Shown: piece by piece, positions 1-9,615 of the stretch
How the letters are laid out: every line of letters starts with the position of its first letter
Numbering within the stretch: the first letter of the stretch is position 1
Origin: Pictodentalium vernedei
Lineage: Eukaryota; Mollusca; Scaphopoda; Dentaliida; Dentaliidae
NCBI GenBank assembly: GCA_031216915.1
Contig: CM062296.1
Location: 63,229,084-63,293,083 of the forward strand
Length of the DNA stretch: 64,000 nt
Reading direction: 5' to 3'
Program-made: the position numbers and the translations under genes
Notes under the pieces: generated by a model
Seen by the model: only the letters and a program-made list of their open reading frames with translations
Database searches by the model: none
Told to the model about the DNA's origin: nothing

Positions 1-175
1 CTCTCACTTAGGAAGAAGAAGAAATAAAAATGCGTCGCAAAGTAATGGAGACTGTTGACATAGTCGTGACTAAACTCAAAAGCAACAAAAAAATGGAAGA
101 CCATAATGATTTAAAGGAAATCACAGAGAGAACGATATTCGAGAAATAACAATCCTCTTTTGCTCCCATGGAATG
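1..175. other. Unassigned left edge with a tiny ORF
   Basis: No recognised feature. A 39-codon ATG ORF (30-149, +), rich in Lys and Glu, is open but shows no family I know. Since it lies just upstream of the polymerase remnant it could be a scrap of the same Polinton-like element, but this is a guess. Confidence 0.2.
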
Positions 176-189
176 AGCTCGAGCCATAC

Positions 190-492
190 CACCTGCGGCA
201 ACCGCTTTGCGTCCTTGGGCAAGGCACTTAACCCCGATTGTCCACATGGGGGCACGATGACGCCGTGTATTAAGGCGTACTGCACGTCGACGGTACGCAT
301 GTCTTCAACCAATCTAACCCTGCCTGTGCTGCAGTGCGGAGTTACGATGTTGGGGAGCTGGCAGCTGCTCGTCGTTGCTCGGTGGTTCTCTCCGGGTACT
401 CCGGCTTCCTCCACCCGTAAAACTGTCACGGTCATGATTAGCCATTGTGCATAAGTATATGACCTAAAACACCAATAATTAAATAAATAAAT
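190..492 (+). repeat. SINE copy 1 (body and tail only, head missing)
   Basis: The SINE body seen at 9.2, 48.2/50.9 and 57.8 kb, starting exactly at the head/body junction, so the Pol III head is absent (5' truncation). It ends in a TAAA/AAAT-type tail. A 14-bp target duplication AGCTCGAGCCATAC flanks it (176-189 and 493-506), which shows retrotransposition. The ORFs that cross it on both strands are SINE shadows. The target lies at the left edge of the MITE that follows. Confidence 0.9.
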
Positions 493-505
493 AGCTCGAG
501 CCATA

Positions 506-959
506 CACGCTAAAAACTAAAGTGTTAAAAACTACACTTGAAGTGCTGTATTTAACACTTACTAAGTGCTGAACTAGCACTTTGTTCAAGTGTAGATATC
601 CCAGAACTTTACAGGTGTTACAATAATACCACTTGACAAGTGTAATGTCGCGGCCCTTAAAAGGAAACAACGCAGATGACGCGGATCAGGCTCGAACTCT
701 CGAGCCTGATCCGCGTCATCTGCGTTGTGTCCTTTTAATTATGTACCCACCAAGCGCAAATCAAATTATGGACGATTCTGGAAGAACCACCAATGCTAGA
801 CACATGGGAAGTGCCATCCATTCAAGTTTCAGATGTCTGACGATTGTAATGTCTAAGTGCTTAAAGCATTGCACTTTGAGTGTTAAAATCAAACCCGAAG
901 AGTAAGAATGGGTTTAACACCTTGAAAGTGTCAGTTTTAACACTTTAGTTTTTAGTGTG
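506..959. mobile_element. TA-flanked MITE with central hairpin (family TA1)
   Basis: Terminal inverted repeats beginning CACRCTAAAAACTAAAGTGT at both ends (one mismatch), flanked by TA (504-505, 960-961), so Tc1/mariner-like in target choice. Subterminal regions hold many copies of AAGTG/CACTT. The centre is a perfect 27-bp inverted repeat (669-695 and 700-726) with a 4-nt loop. No transposase, so non-autonomous. The small ORFs within are not credible genes. Confidence 0.8.
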
Positions 960-978
960 TAGAAGGGTATTTTAAAAA

Positions 979-1345
979 TTGTTTGACATTGCAGGTCGCA
1001 AGAAGATCTTGCCCAACCTTTTTATGAAAGAACCAAAATATCACGTGATGGGTTTATTTCACCATAATTTAGGAAAGGGTATCAAAGTGCAAATGACAAA
1101 GGGTTGTGATACTGTAAGGATCGACTTGGAAACCAGTGAAGTCACGAAAAGAAAAACACCTTATTTCAGGTCCAAGAAGGAGATCATGCCGGAAAGGTCT
1201 TCAATTTCTGATATATTGGATGAAATGAAAGAAAAAATATTGGAATTCCCAGTCGTATATCAACACGAGGGTAGCAATTGGAGAAGTTTTGAATTCAGAA
1301 ATACACAGATAAATTCGATCCGCTGTGTACCGCGTCATATACACG
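979..1345 (+). pseudogene. Polinton-like DNA polymerase B, N-terminal fragment (copy A, part 1)
   Basis: Open for 133 codons. The first third is basic. Further on it shows YFRSKKE, then DEMKEKILE and GSNWRSFE, the N-terminal region upstream of the exonuclease domain in Polinton-like polymerases. Similarity fades at about 1345, where inserted non-coding DNA begins. The same region recurs at 24.6 and 25.3 kb. No true start codon can be assigned; the ATG at 979 is simply the first in the frame. Non-functional because the rest of the gene is scattered. Confidence 0.65.
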
Positions 1346-1670
1346 ATTGTCCCTGTATCCCGATAAAGTCTGTCTTTTGATTGGTCAGAATGCCTTGAAC
1401 AAATAGCTATGACAAAGGGTGCACCCAACATCCGAAGTATATGAGAGCGTGCAGCATCCAGGGTATAAGCGCACGCGAAACATCGGGGCTATATGGTTTT
1501 TCGCATTTACTCGCCTCGGTATAAAAATCGAACTAAAAAACATGAAAATAGTCACAAATATCATCAGATTTCCGACAATTCGATCATATTTTGTGGTTAT
1601 AAATTAAACAGTCGAATAATTAAAATGAAACAACTTGAGAAATATAAAATAAGAGCAAATAATTCGTCCC

Positions 1671-1742
1671 ATAAGTACCAATGTGTTCTATGTGCCAGTA
1701 GGCTGCCAGTAGGCACATAGAACAAACTGGAACTCAGGGGGA
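1671..1742. repeat. Hairpin element, family I, copy 1
   Basis: Arms read CCAATGTGTTCTATGTGCC and its inverse, then CTGGAACTCAGG. The same family recurs at 59.8-60.3 kb, where it is split by a hAT element. Confidence 0.6.
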
Positions 1743-1911
1743 CAATATGTCAACAAACTACTTTTCACTCGTTCACTTAACGACCCAAGGGGTGTAACTC
1801 TATCTATTGTCTTCTGCGTTTGTGAAAACAAAACAATTGCGGAACGTGAGAAAGCCGTCCCTTAATTTATTTCCACTGTGTTAAAATTGTGTTTCAAACG
1901 GGACAAAAAAC

Positions 1912-2032
1912 GTTATCTCCACCGACATGTATGGTATATGGGGATTTAATACCTGGATGTCTCATTTAAACACCTCGCCTGCGACATGCAGGTAATAAAT
2001 CTCCATATACCATACATGTTGACGGAGATAAC
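1912..2032. repeat. Inverted repeat (hairpin) of about 45-bp arms
   Basis: GTTATCTCC at 1912 pairs with GGAGATAAC ending at 2032, and the arms continue inward through ATGTATGGTATATGG and ATTTAATACCTG with few mismatches. A foldback of unknown family. Confidence 0.7.
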
Positions 2033-2054
2033 TTGTATTACCTTATTTCTTATA

Positions 2055-2460
2055 TACGAAAACGAGCCATAATCAGTGAGGAAATATAGAAGAGAGTCAA
2101 TGCTTCAAATGGGCAGTCACGACTACCGTACATCTTGCAGAAGGGAGAAATTCGCAGAGAGTATCAAAAAAGAAGACTTGTGATAATGATTTAAATTGGT
2201 CGTGAATAAATTTTCTCATGCGGTACGAGACATGGATCACTTCGAAAGTCAGATTCCTAGCATTGCCAGAAACATATTGGGATATGACGATTTGACTCAA
2301 AAGATATTTCTGCTGATACTGGCTTCGCACGAGAATCGGGAGAACAAAAATCAATTCAATGATGATTTCTGAGAACATTGTTGTTGGACAAATAATTTTA
2401 AGTCGCTAATTGTCGAATCAGACTTCCATGCATAAAGGGGGACAAATCTTTTGCTTCAAT
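2055..2460 (+). pseudogene. Polinton-like DNA polymerase B (copy A, part 2)
   Basis: Read in broken frames: CFKWAV at about 2101-2118, a QRVSKKK stretch near 2150 and LGYDD near 2280, matching in order the segment that follows the N-terminal region in copy B (25.5-26.4 kb). Several stops. Ends at MITE B1. The minus-strand ORF over this stretch is a shadow. Confidence 0.55.
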
Positions 2461-2463
2461 GGT

Positions 2464-2712
2464 TTAACCCTTTACCCAACGAATCGCCCGCATCCGCCCG
2501 CGTAATATGCAAATTCAGCAGTTGAAAAAATATTATTTTTTGACAAATTTCAACAAAAGCATATAATGTGACCCCTCTTTGGAACGAGCTCGACGAGCTC
2601 GTTCCAAACAGGGGTCACATGATATGGTTTTGTTAAATTTTTTTGAAAAAAATTAAAAAATTTTATTTAAAATAATAAATGTTGATATCGTCTGCGTTGG
2701 GTAAAGGGTTAA
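2464..2712 (+). mobile_element. TTAA-flanked MITE, subfamily B, copy B1
   Basis: TTAA at both ends (2464-2467, 2709-2712), TIR CCCTTTACCCAACG / CGTTGGGTAAAGGG. The left arm is the GC-rich L' type (GCCCGCATCCGCCCGCG), the right arm is the R' type (ATATCGTCTGCG). The central hairpin is built on GGAACGAGCTCG. TTAA target and CCC terminus fit piggyBac-type mobilisation, although a Kolobok-type transposase also uses TTAA. Inserted in the polymerase remnant. Confidence 0.9.
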
Positions 2713-3404
2713 CTTCATTCAACAGCAAGAATGTTATGATGAATGTTGCAATGGAAATCGATGTGTTGCCGTCGAAATGCGTAAACTTACAACTTTCGTC
2801 AAATTTATACGTCACAATAGAAGATGTGAGGAAATGTCAGCCCGACGATATTCAGGGTTATAGGCAAAAATATCAAAAGCACGCGCCGTCCAGATATTGT
2901 TATTACATAAAATGTTCTTTCGATCATCGACATTCTTTGGGTCTGTTTGCCAACCCAAATCAGTAGGACGACGATGACGACGACTTGGCTCAAACGTTCG
3001 TGGAAGATTTGGAATCGTGAATCAAAAGGTTATAGAAGCAATTCAAAAGTCTCGACAAGATAATTATCTAGCCAGGGCAAGAGAAGGAATATATGAGTGC
3101 CACCGATTGTCAAATCTGTAGACTAGAATTCACCAACAGTTTGAAACCCGAATATAAGAAAAGGAGAAATTATTATCATTAAACCAGTAAATTTCGAGGT
3201 GCAGCACACAGTAGTTACAATCTAAAATATCCAGATGCCAAATTCTTTCCAGTTATATTTCACAATCTGTCGGGCTATCACAGAAATTTGTTCGTGAAGA
3301 ATCTCAGCAGCATCAGCGAAGGTAATATACAGTGTGAAGGATCTCGGTGGATTTAGCGATGGTAATAAACAGTGTATCGCAAACAGCGAAGGAAGATATA
3401 GAGA
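2713..3404 (+). pseudogene. Polinton-like DNA polymerase B (copy A, part 3)
   Basis: Motifs in order, with several stops and frame changes: KYQKH (about 2868), CYYIKCSFD, a Cys-x-x-Cys at about 3111, FRGAAHSS (about 3200) and FHNLSGYH (about 3259). These match the Cys/His-rich segment followed by the exonuclease motif region of Polinton-like PolB. Copy B has the homologous stretch at 33.1-33.7 kb. It is cut off by the foldback at 3402. Confidence 0.7.
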
Positions 3405-3562
3405 GTAATCGCTTAACTGGACTGGTTTCGTGAAATAATTCATGAGAGGTGAGGGACGTTGAACAAACACGAGTGCGCGAATGCGCACGAGTGTTTTACA
3501 ATATAGTCCTTTGCCTCGGATGAATTATGTCACGTAAACTAGTCCAGTCAAGTGATTACTCT
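3402..3562. repeat. Foldback element, copy 1 (part of repeat J)
   Basis: AGAGTAATCGCTT near 3402 pairs with AAGTGATTACTCT ending at 3562. The arms contain ACTGGACTGG and AATAATTCAT, and the centre holds the alternating run GTGCGCGAATGCGCAC. A second copy is at 53337-53500, in both cases just upstream of a subfamily A MITE. Confidence 0.75.
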
Positions 3563-3599
3563 GTTTATTACTTTTCATTGTTAACGATAATTATATTAT

Positions 3600-3849
3600 T
3601 TAACCCTTTACCTAATGTAACGGTCAAAACCGACCAGCACTATTCTCAAAAATCGCCAAATATTTTAATTATTTTTTCATTTTTTGTTTCTAAAACTTTG
3701 GTTATGACCCATCATTGGAACGAGCTCGTCCAGCGCACTCCAATGAGGGGTCATAACCTATGTTTTTGAGACAAAAAAATGAAAAATTAGTTATTCAAGA
3801 TTTTTTTTTGCAAGTGTCGTCTGCTTTTCAAATTAGGTAAAGGGTTATA
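3600..3849 (+). mobile_element. TTAA MITE, subfamily A, copy A1
   Basis: TTAA left (3600), TTAT right (mutated). L arm left, R arm right. The hairpin apex is damaged (GTCCAGCGCACTCC) while the outer arms still pair; the flanking step reads CATTGG / CCAATG. Confidence 0.9.
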
Positions 3850-4010
3850 AAAAGCAAAAAAAAAAAAAATAAAACAATGATGTCCGTGGAACGTATTTCT
3901 CGGTTGCTTGGCATTCTTCCAAATTCTGTTTATCTACTTTCTCTATCTTATCCACGACCCTCCATTGTGCGAAAGAAATGTTTATTACATTCCAAAGTGT
4001 GATTTACTAT
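3850..4010. repeat. Distal part of repeat J (inverted tail)
   Basis: Contains TTACATTCCAAAGTGTGATT (3986-4005), the inverse of the tail found next to MITEs A5 (34.1 kb) and A6 (53.9 kb). Confidence 0.45.
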
Positions 4011-4188
4011 CTGCATGGTTGCATGAACTGTAGTATGGAATGAGTCAAAGAGACCTCATTACCTTTCAAAGAACAATTTTTTAAAACTATACGGCGTTCC
4101 CATTTCCGATGTTGACTCTGAGAACGCCAAAACGTGTGGACATCATTCGAATGCAAATCATGAGAGGTTACCACGATCTCTACCCGAA
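4011..4188 (+). pseudogene. Polinton-like DNA polymerase B (copy A, part 4)
   Basis: Short degenerate segment read in three frames: KETSLPF and then GVPISDVD, followed by YHDLYPK just before the repeat block at 4189. In the family this lies directly N-terminal to the DVLLLAD motif, which here resumes 9.6 kb downstream at 13799. At least two frameshifts and one stop. Confidence 0.6.
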
Positions 4189-6040
4189 ACTAGACTTTAT
4201 GATTCTGGAGAATCATGGCTTTTCCCGATGAGATTCCATGATTTTTCATGTCCACGGAGTGTCTGATGAATTGTTTTTAACTGTCTCACTGAAGTTCCTT
4301 TATTGACGTTATGAGAAAGATGGAAATAGTAGTCTCAAATCACTCAGTCTGATAAAAAAAAAAAACGTTCAGGTAAAACCCATCATTAATGGTGGAGAGG
4401 GTTAATATCAATATCGTCGTCCGACAAGTTAATGACCGACAAAATGAGTTATGTTTGTATGACACATACCCACTATACCCAAAAGGGATCAAGTGTTGTT
4501 TTTTGAATACCCTAATTACTTCCAAAAATAATTCTCAGTGAATTCTACTTCCGCTTATATTGATCTCTCCTCTTAACTTTGGGTGCTGTCGGTACGCAAA
4601 CACAGCCCATTTGATGTTTGAGAACCTTCCTAGGGTTAACAAATGCTTACTGGAATATTTTGTACATGCAACTTGTAATGTCACACTAAGATCTGAGAAT
4701 GGCCATTTGTTTTGAAAATCTATGAGATGTTTTTAGAGAAATCCTCGGATAACATGTATTTTTAACCTTTTGAGGGGTATCGCTCTGTAACCAGCCCTAA
4801 ACGGGTTAATGCTTGGTTTTGTGAATACCTTTATTAGTTACAAAAATTACCCTAGGTGAATTCCACTTCCAACGAAGGAGGTTATGTTTATCTCGCTGGT
4901 ACACATTGGGTTTTATGGGTGCCCAGGGACAGCCCATTTTATCAAAATGTCTATACCTGGCAGCCTCTGGAGGGTTAGCAAATGCATACGGGAATATTTT
5001 GTTCATGCAACTTGTAATGTCACTCCAAGACCTGCGAATGGCCATTTTTTCTTGAAAACTTGAAAGATTTTTTGGAAAAATCCACAGAAAACGGGAATTG
5101 TAAGCTTTTAAGGGGTATATCTCCTTAATCAGACCAAAATGGGTTAAGATCTCGATTTTTGCATACCCTTACTACTTACAAAAATGTTTCCCTATCGGGT
5201 TTGCGTCCGGTAAAAGAAGTTGTGTTTCTCTGTGGCATTCCCATTTCATGTTGTTGGTGACCAAATACAGACTATGTTTTCAAAATGTTGACATTTGCAT
5301 GGAGGGTTAACAAATGCTTACCGGAATAATTTATCTATGCAACTGGTAATGTGAAACCAAGACCTATCAATGGCCATTTTCTCTTGCAAACCCAACAAGA
5401 TGTTTGTAAAGAAATCCAGGGAAAAAATGAATTTTTTAAGCTTTTGAGGGGTATTGCAGTTTAACCAGTCAAAAAAGGGTTAACGCTTGGTTTTTGGAAT
5501 AACCTTTTTACTAACAAAAATGATCTACGGTGAATCTCACTTCCAATAAAGGAAGTTATGTTTATCTCTCTCATGTATCGTTTGGATGCTTTTGGGGCCC
5601 GAAAACAGCCCATTTCATCAAAATTTCGATGTTTGACAGCCTGTGGAGGGTTAGCATATGCATTGCCTAATATCTTTTGTATATGGTTGGTCTTGTCACA
5701 GACAGGTCTAACGATGATGAATGTTTGAAAAAAGTCTGCAAGACATGTTTCAAGAAAGTGCCTATAAACCCTAATTTTGACAGATTCTTGCCAATTCTGG
5801 TGAAATAGGGATTAAATTGAAAATTCCGCTTCGGTACATTTTTAGATTTTGTGCCCCTCTATGCTGGTGCAGCATTTTGTGAAAATTGGATCGAAAATGG
5901 CTTCTGAATCGTAATGACAATATGTGTGGAAAAAAAAAGAAAAAACCTCAAACCCCCCCCCCCCCCCCCAAAAAAAAAAAAAAAAAATAATAATAATAAT
6001 CCGTAGAAAAACAATAGTCTTTTCCAGAGGGAAAAGCCTA
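4189..6040 (+). repeat. E-element 1: end module plus about 340-bp tandem units
   Basis: Starts ACTAGACTTTATGATTCTGG, then a unique 5' module, then units marked by GCAACTTGTAATGTCAC with about 332-343 bp spacing (near 4663, 5003, 5335). A 3' module follows, with a poly-C and poly-A tract (5948-5988), ending CTTTTCCAGAGGGAAAAGCC. The 5' end and the inverse of the 3' end resemble one another (TAGRCTTT...TCTGGA), suggesting imperfect TIRs of a DNA element with internal satellite-like repeats. Confidence 0.7.
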
Positions 6041-6067
6041 TAAAAAAAAAAAAAACAAAACAAAAAA

Positions 6068-8773
6068 ATAACTAGACTTTATGAATCTGAAGAATCATGG
6101 CTTTTCCCGATGAGATTCCATCATTTTTCATGACACCAGAGTGTCTGATGAATTGTTTTTAACTGTCTCACTTAAGTTCCTTTGTTGATGTTCTGAGAAA
6201 GGTGTGTTTTGTAGTCTCAAATGACTCAGTTCGATAAAAAAAACTTTAGGTAAAAACCATCATTAATGGTGGAGAGGGTTAATATCAATATCGTTGTCCG
6301 ACAACTTAATGACCGACAAAATGAGTTATGTTTTTTGACACATACCCACTAAGTGCTTTGGCTATTTGAAAAGGTCCATTTTATCTCAAATGTATCCAAA
6401 ATATTGATCTCTGGCAGCTTGTAGAGGGTTAACAAGAGCTAACAGGAATATTTGTCCATGCAACTTGTAATGCCACAGCAAGAACTGCAAATGTCCAGTT
6501 TTTTCTTTAAAATCTACAAGATGCTTGCAGAGAAATCCACGGAGAACATGAATTGTAAACTTTTGATGGGTATGATCCAGCCCAAAACGGGTTGAGTGTT
6601 GTTTTTTGAATACTCTTATTACTTCCAAAAATAATTCTCAGTGAATTCCCCTTCCACTTATGTTGATCTCTCCTCTTAACTTTGGGTGCTGTGGGTATGC
6701 AAACACAACCCATTTTATCAAAATTTTGATGTTTGAGAACCTGCAGAGGGTTAACAAATACTTGCTGGAATATTTTGTACATGCAACTTCTAATTCACAC
6801 TAAGATATGAGAATGGCCATTTTTTATTGAAAATCTACGAGATGTTTTTAGAGAAATCCTCGGAGAACATGAATTTTCAACCTTCTGAGGGGTATCGCTC
6901 TGTAGCCAGCGCTAAACGGGTTAATGCTTTGCTTTGTGAATACCGTCATTACTTACAAAAATTATCCTCGTTGAATTCCACTTCCAACGAAGGAGGTTAT
7001 GTTTATCTCGCTGGTACACATTGGGTGTTATGGGTGCCCAAGAACAACCCATTTTCTCAGCATGTCTATGCTTGGCAGCCTCTGGAGTGTTAACAATATG
7101 CTTACCGGAATATTTTGTCCATGCAACTTGTAATGTCACTCCAAGACCTGCGAATGGTCAATTGTTCTTGAAAATGTTTTGGGAGAAATTCACAGAAACT
7201 GGAATTTTAAGCTTTTAAGGGGTATATCTCCTCTTCCAATCAAAAATGGGTTAATACCTCGATTTCTGAATACCCTTACTACTTACAAAAATGTTTCCCT
7301 ATCAGTTTTGCGTCCGGTAAAACAACTTACATTTCTCTGCGGCATTTCTATTTGATGTTGTTGGTGTCTAAAAACAGATTTTTTTTTTTCGAAATTTTGA
7401 CATTTAGCAGCCCCTGGAGGGTTAACGAATGCTTACCTAAATATTTTATCCATGCAACTGATAATGTGACTCCATGACCTGTCAACGGCCATTTTCTCTT
7501 GAACACCTACGAGACATTTGTAAAGAAATTCAGGGAAAACATGATTGTTTAAGCTTTTGATGGTTATTCTTATTAACCATCCCAAAAGGGGGTAATGCTT
7601 GGTTTTTTGAATACCCTTATTTATTACTAACAAATTTGGTCCTTGGTGAATTCCACTTCCAACAAAGAAGATTATGTTTATCTCTCGGGTAGGCATTGGG
7701 TGCTGTGTGCGTCTGAAAACAGCCTATTTCAACAAAATTACGATGCTTAGCAATCTGTAGAGGGTTAATAAATGCTCATCGGAATATTTTGTCCATGCAG
7801 CTTGTAATGTCACACAAAGACCTGCGAATAGTCAATTTGTCTTGAAAACCTGCAAGTTGCTTTTAGAGAAATCCATAGAAAATGAGAATTTTAAGCTTTT
7901 AAGGGGTATCCCTCTTTAACCAGCCCAAAATGGGTTAAGACTTCGAATTTTTAATACCCTTACTACTTACAAAAATGTTTCCCCATCAATTTTGCGCCCG
8001 ATGAAAGAAGGTGGTACACACAGTGGGTGCTGTTGGTGTCCAAATACAGCCAATTTTATCACAATTTTTACGTTTAGCAACCCGGGGAGGATTAACTAAT
8101 GCTGACCGGAATATTTTATCCATGCAACTTGTCACACCAAGACCTGGGTTTGATCATTTTTGCTTGCAAATCTACAAGACTTGTTTAGAGAAATCCACGG
8201 AAAACATTAACTTCTTTTTAGCTTTTGGGGAGTATTGCTGTTTAACCAGCCCAAAACGAGTTAAGGCTTGGTTTTCTGAATACCCTTATTACTTGCAAAA
8301 ATGATCCACGATCAATCTCACTTCTAATAAATGAAGAAGTTATGTTTATCTCTCATGTATCCTTTGGGTGCTGTGGGGCCCCGAAAACAACCCATTTCAT
8401 AAAAATTTCGATGTTTGGCAGCCTGTGGAGGGTTACCATATGCATTGCCGAAAATCTCTTGTATATGAATGGTCCTGTCACAGACAGGTCTAACAATGAT
8501 GAATGTTTAAAAAAAATCTACAAGACGCGTTTCGAGAAATTGCCTATAAACCCTAATTTTGATATTTTTTTGCCAATTCTGGCGAAATAAGTGTTAAATC
8601 GGAAATTCCGCTTAGGTACGTTTTTAGATTTTGTGCCCCTCTATGCATGTACAAAATTTAGTGAAAATTGGTTGGAAAATGGTTTCTGAATCGTGCGGAC
8701 AAAATGTGTGGAAAAAAAAAATAATAATAATCCGTTGAAAAACAATAGTCTTTACCAGAGGGAAAAGCCTAAT
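6068..8773 (+). repeat. E-element 2
   Basis: Same 5' end, unit series and 3' end as E1, with more units (landmarks near 6455, 6777, 7118, 7449, 7792, 8119, and the 3' module near 8460). Spacing alternates short and long (322, 341, 331, 343, 327, 341), suggesting a dimeric higher-order repeat. An A-rich spacer separates it from E1. Confidence 0.7.
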
Positions 8774-8819
8774 AAATAGGAAGTGTCGTTCGTTCATCTA
8801 TGTAAATAAAATATACACT

Positions 8820-9135
8820 GGGATGGAGGAGGGGCAGTATAGCTGTTTTACAAATCAGTATATACTTAGTCCCACTGCCGGGGAAATGTTGGCGCCACCA
8901 CTGCATTTGATAATCGCCTTACAGAGTAGTAATAATACCTGCCCCCCCCCCCCCCCTATGCTTTATATTCTAAGGTTCCTTAGGTACAACATAACGTCTG
9001 TAAGATGGCTATATACTGCCACGTCGCCACCCTGGGTTGGAGGAGGGGCAGTGTATTTACAGACTAGTATATACGTGGACACACTGTCGGGGAAATGCTA
9101 TAGTGTCAACACTGTATTTGATATTATAAGTAACT
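8820..9135 (+). repeat. Two diverged copies of a 90-bp segment, about 200 bp apart
   Basis: GGAGGAGGGGCAGT ... GGGGAAATG ... CACTGCATTTGATA at 8825 recurs at 9040 with the same order of blocks. A poly-C run lies between. No coding value seen. Confidence 0.6.
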
Positions 9136-9182
9136 GATCCCATTGTAGCTAACGTTATTTACTGCTTTCTGATCATGAAGTG

Positions 9183-9604
9183 GCGGGGCGCGGTGGCGTT
9201 GCGGTAACCGGTTCTCGTCAGGTCGCCGAAGTTAAGTAACGTCGAGCTCTGTTGATCATTGGATGGGTGACCGCCTGAGCGATCAATTCGGACTTCCGCG
9301 TTGTGTCTTTGGGCAAATCACTTAACTCCGACTGTCCACATGGGGGCACGACGCTGCCATGTACTAAGGCGTACTGCACGTCGATGGTACGCATGTCTTC
9401 AACCAATCTAATCCTGCCTGTGCTGCAGTGCGGAGTAACGACATTGGGGAGCTGGCGGCTGCTCGTCGTTGCTCGGTGGTTCTCGCCGGGTACTCCGTCT
9501 TTCTCAACCCGTAGAACTGCCACGGTCGCGATTAGCCATTGTGCATAAGTATATGACCTTAAAAAACAATAAATAATTAAATAAATAAATAAATAATAAA
9601 TAAT
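9183..9604 (+). repeat. SINE copy 2 with a 5S rRNA-derived head
   Basis: Starts with a short tRNA-like GGGGCGCGGTGGCG, then 9208-9277 closely follows the 3' two-thirds of 5S rRNA, including the internal promoter region (GAAGTTAAGTAACG and GGATGGGTGACCGCC). It then runs into the same body as the other SINEs (TTGTGTCTTTGGGCAAATC onwards) and an AAAT tail. Target duplication ATCATGAAGTG / ATCATGCAGTG (9172-9182, 9605-9615). Transcription would be by Pol III. The long minus-strand ORF across it is not a gene. Confidence 0.85.
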
Positions 9605-9615
9605 ATCATGCAGTG

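Larger units (their letters stand above)
1346..2054. other. Insertion between polymerase parts 1 and 2, with two hairpin elements
   Basis: No coding similarity seen. Includes two inverted repeats listed separately (1671-1742, 1912-2032). The exact boundaries of the inserted DNA are not visible, and more than one event is likely. Confidence 0.5.

Noticed and set aside
9208..9277. Genuine 5S rRNA gene
   Set aside because: Lacks the 5' part of 5S rRNA and continues into the SINE body with a target duplication.
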